Source: Myxococcales bacterium (GTDB lineage Bacteria; Myxococcota; Polyangia; Polyangiales; Polyangiaceae). Taken from it: 32,215 nt of DNA. The position numbers and the translations under genes were made by a program. Of the stretch, positions 22,393 through 30,180 are shown piece by piece. The DNA lies in the NCBI GenBank assembly GCA_003151595.1, contig PLXW01000075.1, positions 5,895-38,109 of the forward strand, in the 5' to 3' direction. The notes under the pieces are model-generated. The model saw nothing but the letters and a program-made list of their open reading frames with translations. It did no database searches and was not told the origin of the DNA. How positions within the stretch are numbered: the first letter of the stretch is position 1; the number at the start of each line of letters is the position of its first letter.

Positions 22393-23268
22393 TCACTCCA
22401 CGTTCTGGACTTGCTCGCGCATCCGCTCGATCTCGGCCTTCACCTCGACGATGGCGTGCGAGATCGGCGCGTCGGGGCTCTTGGCGCCGACGGTGTTCGC
22501 TTCGCGCGCCATCTCTTGAAGTAGAAAGTCGAGGCGTCGACCGATGGCCTCCGCGCTCGCCACGAGCGACGTGAACTGCGCGCAGTGGCTCTCGAGGCGG
22601 GTGAGCTCTTCGGCGATGTCGACCCGCTCGGCGAAGAGCGCGATCTCTTGCTCCAGCCTGCCGGGATCGACGCCCGTGAGCTCCGCGCTGACGCGCAGCC
22701 GCTCGGCCCGCTCCTTCAAGCGACGGCGATGTACGTCGACCACTTCGGGCGCGCGCACCGCCACCTGCTTCGCGATCCGTCGCACGGTCTCCAGGCGCTT
22801 CACGAGGTCCAACCCGAGCGCCGCCCCTTCGCGCTCGCGCATCTCGTCCAGCGACTTCACCGACAGGTCGAAGCCCTTTCGAAGCGACTCGCGCAGCGCA
22901 TCGCTCTCGCGCTCCACGGTCGACACGAACAGATCGGGGATCGCCGACAGCAGCGACAGCGGCACGTCCGATCCCGGCGCCAGCTCGTCGCGAAGCTCGC
23001 ACAGCTGCTGGAACGCCAGGCGCGCGCGATCGCGATCGAGCAGCGCTGCGCCCAGCTGCATCCCGTCGACGCGCACGCCGATCTCGAATCGCCCGCGCGT
23101 CAGCCGCTCGCGCGCCAGCTGCTCGACGAACGGCGCCAGCTCGGTCATCTCCCGCGGTACGCGGACGCGCACGTCGAGGAAACGATGGTTGACCCCCCGC
23201 ACTTCGACGGAGAGTTTGCCCGTTCCAAACGGGGCCTCTCCCATACCGAAGCCGGTCATGCTCCGCAT
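22393..23268 (-). CDS. yicC: YicC-family endoribonuclease
   Basis: A 291-residue protein with both family signatures: MRSMTGFGMGE at the N-terminus followed by VEVRGVNHRFLDVRVRVP, and at the C-terminus REANTVGAKSPDAPISHAIVEVKAEIERMREQVQNVE. The middle is helical. YicC proteins are ring-forming endoribonucleases studied in E. coli, where YicC acts on small RNA turnover. Here it precedes gmk, a pairing seen widely in bacteria. It starts 46 bases after the DUF507 gene. The E/Q-rich C-terminal motif that matters for catalysis in the family is intact. GTTGAACC lies upstream of the ATG, a weak ribosome site, so coupling to the gene before is possible. Confidence 0.94.
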   Translation of the reverse strand: MRSMTGFGMGEAPFGTGKLSVEVRGVNHRFLDVRVRVPREMTELAPFVEQLARERLTRGRFEIGVRVDGMQLGAALLDRDRARLAFQQLCELRDELAPGSDVPLSLLSAIPDLFVSTVERESDALRESLRKGFDLSVKSLDEMREREGAALGLDLVKRLETVRRIAKQVAVRAPEVVDVHRRRLKERAERLRVSAELTGVDPGRLEQEIALFAERVDIAEELTRLESHCAQFTSLVASAEAIGRRLDFLLQEMAREANTVGAKSPDAPISHAIVEVKAEIERMREQVQNVE

Positions 23269-23314
23269 GGTTCAACGGTAGACGAAGCGAGGTCGATCAC
23301 GCCAACCGCTTTAA

Positions 23315-23827
23315 TCAGGCGAGACCCTTCTTGCGCTTGGTCGCTTCGAGCACGCGCGCGTACTCGATCTCCCACTTCGTGGTCCCTTCCTCGACGTGGC
23401 GGAGCTGCATGCGCACCTCGGCATCGAGCCCGGCGTCGGCCGCCATGTGCTTCTTGAAGATGGGGGCCATCTTGCGGCGAAGGACGACGTCCTCCACGAA
23501 GATCTCGTCCACGTTGTGCGAGTGGTTGAAGATCTCGACGACCTGATCGAGCAGGTAATCGAGGGCCTCGTCGCCCACCTTGATCCCCTTGGTCTCGGCG
23601 ATCTGCTCGCGAACGCGGCTGTAATCCGACGTGCCGCGGTTGGTCCGTTCGAGGAGCTCCTTGGCCCGCTCGTTCACCTCGCGCTCCATGGCGAGGTAGT
23701 TTTTCAAGACCGATTCGACGTCGGCCTCGACCTCTTTGGGCGACTCGGCCTCGATGTCTTTCGAGGCAATGAGGGCACGAACGCACTCTGTGGCGATCGC
23801 AGTGACGTGGCTACTGAAGAGTCGCAT
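23315..23827 (-). CDS. DUF507 family protein
   Basis: A 170-residue, wholly helical and highly charged protein, start MRLFSSHVTAIATECVRALI. The length and the repeated helical blocks (VEADVESVLKNYLAMEREVNERAKELL; VVEIFNHSHNVDEIFVEDVVLRRKMAPIFKKHM) match what I know of DUF507. That family has no established function and occurs in Deltaproteobacteria, Aquificae and relatives, often beside yicC/gmk-type housekeeping genes. No signal, membrane helix or catalytic motif is visible. It is the first gene of the minus-strand operon; its start is 80 bases from the divergent zinc-ribbon gene. Confidence 0.85.
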   Translation of the reverse strand: MRLFSSHVTAIATECVRALIASKDIEAESPKEVEADVESVLKNYLAMEREVNERAKELLERTNRGTSDYSRVREQIAETKGIKVGDEALDYLLDQVVEIFNHSHNVDEIFVEDVVLRRKMAPIFKKHMAADAGLDAEVRMQLRHVEEGTTKWEIEYARVLEATKRKKGLA

Positions 23828-23907
23828 GGAGCACCTTGGGCGAAAGCGGCGCCAAGCTACTCGTCACACGCGCGCGAGGCGAACGAAATCCTTGGTATCA
23901 TCGCCTG

Positions 23908-24942
23908 ATGGCGGCGTGTCCCTGGTGCAAAGCGGCGGTTGCGGATCCGCGAGCGCCCTGTTCAAACTGCGGGAAGCGGGCGGACGGGCAGGTGGGCTCG
24001 GGCGGAGCGGTCGATGTTCCCGACCTCGTCGTGCCGGCCCGCCGCATGTCGAAAGGCTCGATGCCGCAGGTGGTCGTCCCCTCGGCCACGGCCGCGGCGC
24101 CCGCCGAGCCGGCGAAGCCGAAGCCTCCGGCGCAAGCGTCGCACGGGGCGTTCGAAGACCCCGGCGCGCGGACGTTCGATGAAGAAGAAGACGTCTACGG
24201 CGGCGGCGCGCCGATCGATCTCGATCTGAGCCAGGGCCCGCCCATGATCAGCGCCCAGCCCCCCACGGCCGGTCGACCTTCGACGAGCCGGATGTCCGCC
24301 GCGCAACCGGCGGGCTCGGCGACCGCGCCCAACGCCGGCGCAGCGGGCCAGGGACAAGGGCAAGCGCAGGGGCAGCACGCTGCGATGGATCGCCGATCGG
24401 CGACGGACGCGACCATCGATCCGTTCGAAGCGCGCGCGCTCTCCGACTACGGCGACCCTCCCGCCGAGTGGTGGAAGACGCCGATGTACGCGTACCGCGT
24501 CCTCCGCCGCCGCCCCGAGCTGAAGAAGCGCGCGGCCTTGAAAAAGCGGGAAGCCGATCGCGCGCAGGGGGCCGCCGAAGACGCGCTGCTCGCGTACGCC
24601 GAGCTCGTTCGACCCGCGGCTCAGAAGCTCGCCGCGTACGCCGGCGCCTTCTCGGAGGTGCGCATGGCCGAGTCGGTGGTGCGCGAACGCGACGCCGTGC
24701 TCGCCGCCGAGGCCGACGCGCACAAGGCGCGGCAAGCGGAGCATGACGCGAAGATCTCCGAGCTCGACGCGGAGCTGGGGCAGATTCAAATCGAAGAGCG
24801 TCAGATCGCCGGCGAGCACGGCGAAGCCGACATGCTGGCGAAGCGCGCCGACGCGCGCGCGAAACGCGCGGAGATCGAGATGCGTAACGCGATCGCACAA
24901 GCGGGCGGCGAAGAGCCGGCCGATCCGAAAGGCCCGGCATGA
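23908..24942 (+). CDS. Zinc-ribbon, low-complexity and coiled-coil protein coupled to a Ser/Thr kinase
   Basis: A 344-residue protein. A short zinc ribbon opens it (C4xxC7 ... C18xxC21 in CPWC and CSNC). About 150 residues of Ala/Pro/Gln/Gly-rich linker follow, with a GQGQGQAQGQ run, then a conserved-looking block (DPPAEWWKTPMYAYRVLRRRPEL, about 188-210). A long charged coiled coil (about 210-330) has ERD, AEHDAKISELDAELGQIQIEERQI and similar heptads. No membrane segment is present. The start at ATG 23908 places the Cys motif at the very N-terminus. Its TGA overlaps the ATG of the kinase gene (ATGA, 24939-24942), and the kinase also ends in a coiled coil. It may therefore be a scaffold or substrate of that kinase. 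This is inferred from order and shape only; no family name is recognised. Confidence 0.8.
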   Translation: MAACPWCKAAVADPRAPCSNCGKRADGQVGSGGAVDVPDLVVPARRMSKGSMPQVVVPSATAAAPAEPAKPKPPAQASHGAFEDPGARTFDEEEDVYGGGAPIDLDLSQGPPMISAQPPTAGRPSTSRMSAAQPAGSATAPNAGAAGQGQGQAQGQHAAMDRRSATDATIDPFEARALSDYGDPPAEWWKTPMYAYRVLRRRPELKKRAALKKREADRAQGAAEDALLAYAELVRPAAQKLAAYAGAFSEVRMAESVVRERDAVLAAEADAHKARQAEHDAKISELDAELGQIQIEERQIAGEHGEADMLAKRADARAKRAEIEMRNAIAQAGGEEPADPKGPA

Positions 24943-26780
24943 GCGTGGCGGTCGACAACGAAGCGCGCGCGCTCGCACGCGTCGGCTCGGTGCTCAAGGA
25001 CAAGTGGCGCCTCGACGCGCTGCTCGGCATCGGCGGGATGGCGGTCGTCTACTCGTCGACGCATCGCAATCAGAAGCGCGTGGCCATCAAGATGCTGCTG
25101 CCCGAGCTGGCGCACGACAAGCACGTGCGCGAGCGCTTCGTCCGCGAAGGGTACGCGGCGAACACGATCGAGCACCCCGGCGCGCTCTCGGTCCTCGACG
25201 ACGACATCTCGGAGGACGGCCTCCCGTACCTCGTCATGGAGCTCCTCGATGGTGAGACGCTCGAAGCGCGCTGGGACCGCGCGGGGCGAAAGATGGACCT
25301 CGCGGAGGTGCTCTCGATCTCCGCTGCGCTCCTCGACGTGCTCGCGGCGGCGCACACGAAGGGGGTCGTGCACCGCGACATCAAGCCGGAGAACTTGTTC
25401 CTCCTGGCGGCGGGCGGCTTGAAGGTGCTCGACTTCGGGATCGCGCGGGTCCTCGAATCGCGCGGGACCGAGACGCGCGCCGGCACGGTCATGGGGACGC
25501 CGGCCTTCATGGCGCCGGAGCAGGCGCTCGCGAAGTGGGACGAGGTCGATGGGCGGACCGATCTGTGGGCCGTCGGGGCAACCATGTTCACGCTCATCAG
25601 CGGCGAGCACGTGCACGATGGGCAGACGGGGAACGAGCAGCTGATCAAGACGGCGACGCAACCCGCGCGATCGATCGGCAGCGTGACGAAAGGCGTGCCG
25701 CGATCCGTCATCGCGCTCATCGACCGGGCGCTGAAGTTCGATCGCGGCGCGCGATGGCCGGACGCCCGCGCGATGCAGGAAGCCGTGTGCGGCGCGTACG
25801 AAGTGCTCACCGGGCAGACGCTCATCATCGAGTCGCCGCCGTCGCAGGTCGCGTCGGCCGTGATCCCGCGGCAAGGTTCGCAGCCGGGGCCGACCAGTCA
25901 GACGTCGCAGTCGCCGATGTCGCCGCGCGCGTCGTCGAGCGGATCGATGACGCGACCCGGAGCCGGACCGCCCGGTCCTCCGCCTCCGCCGAGAAGGATG
26001 AGCGGCTCGCAGCCGACCGTCCCGGCCGCGGGGCCGCCCCCTCCGAGGCGCACGATGAGCAGCGCCACGGGGCAGGCGGCGCAGGGCACGCGCCCGTCGG
26101 CCGGCTTCCCGGCGGTGCCGCGCCGAGCGAGCGGGTCGTTCGAGTCAGCCGATGCGTCGATCATGGACATGAATCCCATCGCCACGGGCTCTTCCCCGAA
26201 CCTCGCCCCGCCGGCGATGCTCGCGCTCGGCGTCGACGCCTTCGTCACCGCTCGCACCGCCGAACGAGACGCGGCCGCGGCCGAGGTGATGCGCCTCGCG
26301 CCTATCGTGGCCGAAATCCAGGGGCGCCTCGCCGGCGTGCGCAGGCGCGTGGCGCAGATGCAGGAGCAAATCGTCGCCGTTCGCAAGGAGCGCGCGGCCG
26401 ACGAGGAGCGCTTCCGACGCGCGACCGACGCGCGGCTCGAAGGTCTCGGTGAAGCGCGCAAAGGGTACCGCCGCACGATGGGCGAAGTCGCGAAGCTCGC
26501 GCTCACCGACGTCGCCAACTTCCCGCCCGACCTGGGGCGCACCGAGCGAGCCACGATCGCCACGACCCGCGCCGTGGCCGAGACAAAACAGCGCGACGCC
26601 GCGCTCCATCAAGCGGCGCTCGAAGCTCACGACCCCGAGGCGCTGAAGAAGGGGATCACGATCGGCGTCGCCGCCATCCTGCTCTTCCTCCTGCTCTTCT
26701 TCTCACCGGTCATCATCCGCGCGTTCTCGAGCGACGCGGGAACGATCGCGCCGTCTCCGGTCAACGGAGCGTCGCCTTAG
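24939..26780 (+). CDS. Hanks-type Ser/Thr protein kinase with C-terminal coiled coil and membrane anchor
   Basis: A 613-residue kinase. The catalytic domain (about 23-290) is complete: GIGGMAVVY loop (30-38), VAIK lysine (K51), HRDIKPEN (145-152, catalytic D147), DFG (165-167), GTPAFMAPE (186-194). A Pro/Ser/Gly-rich linker (about 300-410) includes a run PGPPPPPRR. A coiled coil (about 430-560) and one hydrophobic helix near residues 572-593 (IGVAAILLFLLLFFSPVII) leave a short tail outside. The layout is cytoplasmic kinase plus C-terminal anchor, but with no external sensor domain, unlike PASTA-type kinases. Input is thus more likely from the coiled coil or from the zinc-ribbon protein encoded just upstream. 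The stop (26778-26780) overlaps the stop of the convergent gene. Confidence 0.93.
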   Translation: MSVAVDNEARALARVGSVLKDKWRLDALLGIGGMAVVYSSTHRNQKRVAIKMLLPELAHDKHVRERFVREGYAANTIEHPGALSVLDDDISEDGLPYLVMELLDGETLEARWDRAGRKMDLAEVLSISAALLDVLAAAHTKGVVHRDIKPENLFLLAAGGLKVLDFGIARVLESRGTETRAGTVMGTPAFMAPEQALAKWDEVDGRTDLWAVGATMFTLISGEHVHDGQTGNEQLIKTATQPARSIGSVTKGVPRSVIALIDRALKFDRGARWPDARAMQEAVCGAYEVLTGQTLIIESPPSQVASAVIPRQGSQPGPTSQTSQSPMSPRASSSGSMTRPGAGPPGPPPPPRRMSGSQPTVPAAGPPPPRRTMSSATGQAAQGTRPSAGFPAVPRRASGSFESADASIMDMNPIATGSSPNLAPPAMLALGVDAFVTARTAERDAAAAEVMRLAPIVAEIQGRLAGVRRRVAQMQEQIVAVRKERAADEERFRRATDARLEGLGEARKGYRRTMGEVAKLALTDVANFPPDLGRTERATIATTRAVAETKQRDAALHQAALEAHDPEALKKGITIGVAAILLFLLLFFSPVIIRAFSSDAGTIAPSPVNGASP

Positions 26781-28000
26781 CGTTTTCGTTTCGTTCGCGG
26801 CGACGGCGTTGGCGGCGCCTTCGGCGTCGCGGGTCTCGCGCTCGCGGCGACGGTTGGTTTCGCGGGTTGCTCTGCAGGCGGCTCGTTCACCGGACCGAAC
26901 GGCGCGATCGAATCCGCGCGCGCCGACGGCGGCACCTTCATCTCGCGCATCCCGAGCTGCAGGCGGCGCATCACGGCCCGCTTCTGCCGATCCTTGTACT
27001 TTGCATGCGACGCTTCGCCTTGCTCGTTCGTGGCCTCGGTGTCGCGATCGATCACCTGGAACTCGCACACCACGAAGATGATCGGCCCCAGCGGCCACGC
27101 GCTCGACGGCGCGCGCTCGAGCAGCTTTCGCGGCAGGCGCACCGGCATGTCGACCACGAAGTGAATGACCCGGTACGACTCGGCGCTGAAGCGGTTGTCG
27201 CTCGGCGTGATCTCGTCGTCCTTGCCCGCCTGCATCGACGGCAGCATCGGTGCGAGGTGCGGGTTGCTCGCCACGTAGCTGCGGAACCGGAAGATCGAGT
27301 TGATGCTCTGTCCGGGGATCACGTAGTTGAAGGGAAAGAGCTTCTTCGTCAGGTACTGGATGACCGGGAAGATCTCGTCGACCGAGCGCGTGACGATCCG
27401 GAAGCGGAGCTTGTCGTAGATCTGCGCGGCGACCGTCTCCTGCTTCGACAGGAGCTTCGTGTAGAGCGAGTCCTTGTTCTTCCTGCCGCCGACGAACTCG
27501 GTGATCGGAAAGCCGTGCGCCAGCATGCTGCCGATGACCCGGTAGATCTTCTCTTCGACGTGGTGGAAGACCTCCTGGTCGGAGAAGGGGAGCATGAACA
27601 GCAGCTCGCGCCCTTCGAGGTGATGGATGATGTGCATGCATTTCAGGATCGTGCACGCGCACATCTGCCGGTGACCGCTGCCGGCCGCGAGGCGAATGAG
27701 CTCCTGGACCGTGGCCTGCTCGACCGGCTTCGGGATCGGATACTCGAAGTGCCGGCGCAGGTAGTTGACCGACTCGCTCTTGATCGCCGCGAGGCGCGCG
27801 CGGTCGGCCGGCTCGTCGGGGTGGAACTCCTGCGCGCGGAGCAGGTCGTCGATCTCGGCGTCGTCCTCGAGGTTCAGGCGATGCCAGTCGATGACGGAGT
27901 CGCCCCGCAGGATGAGCCGAACGGCTTCAAGATCGGCGAGCGTGAACTCGTCGATTCGCTTGAGACGATCCACCGGCTCGTTCGCCTCCGGGCGGTCCAC
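26777..28000 (-). CDS. TIGR04552-like protein with RelA/SpoT synthetase-type fold
   Basis: A 407-residue protein, which I recall as the myxobacterial TIGR04552 type. Residues of about 170-340 align by eye with the alarmone synthetase domain of Rel enzymes. GGRKNKDSLYTKLLSK matches the GRxKxxxSxYxK block. QIYDKLRFRIV matches the catalytic DLxxxR strand (D196). ESYRVIHFVV matches NGYxSxH (Y276, the guanine-stacking Tyr). VCEFQV matches the EIQIRT strand (E313, metal), and EASHAKYK matches the AAHWxYK end. A 40-residue insert lies before Y276. The N-terminal 170 residues are helical, with no HD hydrolase motif; the C-terminus is a Pro/Ala/Lys tail, with no TGS or ACT domain. The GTG at 28000 has no ribosome site; GTG at 27973, after CGGAGG, is a fair alternative. 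Confidence 0.82.
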   Translation of the reverse strand: MDRPEANEPVDRLKRIDEFTLADLEAVRLILRGDSVIDWHRLNLEDDAEIDDLLRAQEFHPDEPADRARLAAIKSESVNYLRRHFEYPIPKPVEQATVQELIRLAAGSGHRQMCACTILKCMHIIHHLEGRELLFMLPFSDQEVFHHVEEKIYRVIGSMLAHGFPITEFVGGRKNKDSLYTKLLSKQETVAAQIYDKLRFRIVTRSVDEIFPVIQYLTKKLFPFNYVIPGQSINSIFRFRSYVASNPHLAPMLPSMQAGKDDEITPSDNRFSAESYRVIHFVVDMPVRLPRKLLERAPSSAWPLGPIIFVVCEFQVIDRDTEATNEQGEASHAKYKDRQKRAVMRRLQLGMREMKVPPSARADSIAPFGPVNEPPAEQPAKPTVAASARPATPKAPPTPSPRTKRKR

Positions 28001-28073
28001 GTGTTGGACGCTACTTCATTCCGCGCGGGTCTGCGCGCGAGCGATCATGATCGTGCCGCCCGGCGGCGGCCGC

Positions 28074-28265
28074 CTACTCGTCGACCTGCGTCTGCTGGAT
28101 GCGGTCGGCGTGCGCGTCTTTCGCCGAGTGCTTACCCAGCGACAAGGTGCCGACGAAAATCCCGAGCGTCACGGCGAGCACCGCCACATGGCCGAGGATC
28201 GTTCCGGAACAGCCGGCTACGGCAATGGGCGCCATCGCGGCGAGGAACCAGGGGGTCAGCTTCAT
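28074..28265 (-). CDS. Small lipoprotein/membrane peptide
   Basis: A 63-residue protein. The ATG at 28265 is chosen because GAGGAGAT stands nine bases upstream and the upstream extension looks non-coding. The N-terminus (MKLTPWFLAAMAPIAVAGC) is a lipoprotein-type signal with Cys at 19. A second hydrophobic helix follows (ILGHVAVLAVTLGIFVGTL), then a short charged tail (KHSAKDAHADRIQQTQVDE). It could instead be a two-helix inner-membrane peptide. Family unknown. It lies 73 bases upstream of the RSH-like gene on the same strand, so co-transcription is possible. Confidence 0.6.
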   Translation of the reverse strand: MKLTPWFLAAMAPIAVAGCSGTILGHVAVLAVTLGIFVGTLSLGKHSAKDAHADRIQQTQVDE

Positions 28266-28623
28266 GCGGTTGAGATCTCCTCGAGAGTCGGGCGCGGTAA
28301 TGTAGGTAAAGCTACGACACCCCGGGGGGACGGCCAAACTTCTACCGATTCGGAGCGCGTTGACGCAAGCAAAAGCGTCGACCGGCAAGTGCACGGAGCG
28401 ATCCAAGTCGGTGCGTGTAGGCGCTGAGAAGCATAAAAGAAAATGATTTCAGTACGCTTACGTCGCGACGCGGCAACGTGCCCCATTGGGGTCGGGTCCG
28501 CGTATCGTGGGCGTGGTGACGCGAGGCGCGGCTGACCAGACACGACTGCCGAATCCGCTCCCGACGACGAAGACGCATGCAGGCGGTTGCCCCCGCTTCA
28601 TCGGAGGGTCTATCGTCGATTTC
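28266..28623. other. 358-base divergent intergenic region
   Basis: No convincing gene is seen between the leftward small lipoprotein gene and the rightward envelope operon. An AT-rich island at about 28428-28452 (GCATAAAAGAAAATGATTTC) is exceptional for this DNA and may mark promoters for either side. TACATT on the minus strand at 28304-28299 could be a -10 for the 28265 gene, but no matching -35 is found. CCCCGGGG at 28320-28327 is a short palindrome. The half nearer 28624 is open in frame with the next gene but shows no coding bias. Confidence 0.5.
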
Positions 28624-29106
28624 GTGCCCCGACTCCGCCGTTGCGGTGCTGCGGTCGCCCTGGCGTTTTGCGCGGTCACCGCGTCCGCCGCGGGGTGCAC
28701 CACGGTCGATCCCGGACCCGACTTCGTGATTCCGGCGGAGACCTTCGATGCCGACTATTTCTTCTGCCACGTCGAGCCCCAGGTGCTCACTGCGAAGAAG
28801 TGCGGGCCGGGTGATCCGGCGCAAGGCGACGTGGCGAACGGCTGCCACTTCAACTCGGCGGCCGTGAACGGCATGGCGCTGGTGCAACATCCGACGATCG
28901 ACTGCGCGGGCGGAGATCATCCGGTCGACTCGACCCAGGTCGGCGTGGCTGCGCAGGGGAACTTGCAAGCGGCGTCGCTCGAGATGAGCCGCGATTACCT
29001 GGACGCGCCGATCGTCGTGCGACCCACGGGGCACAACCACCCGCGGACGATCTTCACGGTGAGCGATCCGGTGGTCGCGATCCTGGCGACGTGGGCGAAC
29101 AAATGA
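28624..29106 (+). CDS. Cys/His-containing lipoprotein, cytochrome-c-like without CxxCH
   Basis: A 160-residue protein from GTG 28624. The upstream open frame lacks coding bias, and this start gives a proper signal (PRLRRCGAAVALAFCAVTASAAGC) with lipobox Cys at 25. The mature part begins FDADYFFCHVEPQVLTAKKCG and has NGCHFNSAAVNGM (C48-H49, C60, C74-H75). This recalls the start of small c-type cytochrome-like domains in myxobacterial and planctomycete proteins, but there is no CxxCH, so covalent haem by the usual route is not supported. A metal site or disulfides are the other options. The end contains HNHPRTIFTVSDP. Its TGA overlaps the ATG of the following SH3/beta-barrel gene. A GGAGGG lies 16 bases before the GTG, rather far. 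Confidence 0.72.
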   Translation: MPRLRRCGAAVALAFCAVTASAAGCTTVDPGPDFVIPAETFDADYFFCHVEPQVLTAKKCGPGDPAQGDVANGCHFNSAAVNGMALVQHPTIDCAGGDHPVDSTQVGVAAQGNLQAASLEMSRDYLDAPIVVRPTGHNHPRTIFTVSDPVVAILATWANK

Positions 29107-29951
29107 GGAACGTCATCGCTCGCGTCGCGCTCGTCGCGAGCCTCGCGACGGGGGCGTTTTGCGTGCTCGCGATCGACGCGAGACACGCGGCGGCCGCCGA
29201 GCCCGACGGCGAGTCCGCGCGGAGCGCGGCTCGGTCTACACCAGAGGCCTTCGCGCGCGTCGTCGTCGATGAAGCCGACGTCCGCACGGGGCCCGGGGTC
29301 TCGTACCGCGTCGTGTACACGGCGCACCGCGGAGAGACGCTTGCGCTCGATGGACGTCCCGGCTCCGGCTTCTGGCTGCGCGTGATCTTGCCCGACGGTC
29401 GCGTGGCGTACGCGCTCGGCGACGAGGTGCAGCCGTTCGCGGTGCGGCCCGGTGAGGCCGAGGCGCCGTCGCGTCCCGGGTTCTTCGCGCCGCCGCCGCT
29501 GACGGGCGCGCGCGGTGGGCTCTCGATCGTCGGGGGCGCGTTTCATACGCCGCTCGTCGGCGGAACGAGCACCACATACGGGTACCTCGAGGCGCGGCCG
29601 TCGCTGGTGCTCGATCGCACGCTGTCGCTCGACCTCTTCATCGGCGACGCGCTCACGTCCGATGGCTCGGAGCTTCTCTACGGCGCAGGGGCGTCGGTGT
29701 ACCTCTTGCCGAGCTGGGTCATCTGCCCGTTCCTCGACATCGGCGGGGGCGGGATGAGCATCCTGCCGAACTCCGACTCGTTCGTCTTGAAGCGCCAGGA
29801 CCTCTACGCGGCGCGCGCCGGCGGCGGTCTGCTCATCGCGCTCCGGTGGCGCATCCTCGTGCGGCTCGAAGCGTCGAACCTCACGCTGTTCACCGCCGAC
29901 TCTTTCCGTAACGCGCAAACGTATGCCGGTGGGCTCGGAGTTTACTTCTAG
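29103..29951 (+). CDS. Secreted SH3-like domain plus outer-membrane beta-barrel protein
   Basis: A 282-residue protein with a signal peptide (MRNVIARVALVASLATGAFC..., cleavage near AAA-E, 32). Residues of about 52-115 form a bacterial SH3 domain (VVVDEADVRTGPGVSYRVVYTAHRGETLAL ... FWLRVILPDGRVAYALGDEV), a fold often used to bind cell-wall peptides. The remaining about 150 residues alternate Gly/aromatic strands (GGLSIVGGAFHTPLVGGTST, YGYLEARPSLVLDRTLSLDLFIGDAL, LYGAGASVYLLPS) and end GGLGVYF with a terminal aromatic. That is typical of an eight-strand outer-membrane barrel. It probably links the outer membrane to peptidoglycan. Translationally coupled to the lipoprotein upstream (ATGA, 29103-29106). 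The barrel call rests on pattern, not on a named family. Confidence 0.8.
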   Translation: MRNVIARVALVASLATGAFCVLAIDARHAAAAEPDGESARSAARSTPEAFARVVVDEADVRTGPGVSYRVVYTAHRGETLALDGRPGSGFWLRVILPDGRVAYALGDEVQPFAVRPGEAEAPSRPGFFAPPPLTGARGGLSIVGGAFHTPLVGGTSTTYGYLEARPSLVLDRTLSLDLFIGDALTSDGSELLYGAGASVYLLPSWVICPFLDIGGGGMSILPNSDSFVLKRQDLYAARAGGGLLIALRWRILVRLEASNLTLFTADSFRNAQTYAGGLGVYF

Positions 29952-29961
29952 GAGCATGCGC

Positions 29962-30180
29962 ATGCGTACGAAGTCGTTCACCTTCGCGATCGTGTCGCTG
30001 CTCCTCTCGACGAGCGCGTGCGTCACGGTCAAACCGCAGCAGCGCGCGACGCTGGCCGATCCCACGATGGCCTTCGACGACGACGCGCACCCGCAGGCGC
30101 AGCGCGATCACGCGCTCGAGAACCGCGAAGGGGCGTACGGCGGGAGCGGCGTCGCGGGCGGAGGGTGCGGTTGCAACTAG
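29962..30180 (+). CDS. DUF4266 lipoprotein with GGGCGCN end
   Basis: A 72-residue lipoprotein. The ATG at 29962 is preferred to 29956, because TAGGAG then lies at the normal seven-base spacing. Signal MRTKSFTFAIVSLLLSTSAC, lipidated Cys at 20. The mature chain has VTVKPQQRATLADPTMAFDDD and the unusual end GGSGVAGGGCGCN. These are the marks of DUF4266 as I know it. That family is usually encoded beside a DUF3570 protein, as here, and often with an ApbE-type flavin transferase and a thioredoxin-like protein, neither of which is present in this window. The codons for the GGGCGCN end also contain the GGAGG ribosome site of the next gene. The function is unestablished. Confidence 0.87.
   Translation: MRTKSFTFAIVSLLLSTSACVTVKPQQRATLADPTMAFDDDAHPQAQRDHALENREGAYGGSGVAGGGCGCN

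Noticed and set aside
28486..28623. N-terminal extension of the Cys/His lipoprotein to an upstream ATG
   Set aside because: It would place 46 residues without coding bias before a normal lipoprotein signal; GTG 28624 gives the expected short basic N-region.
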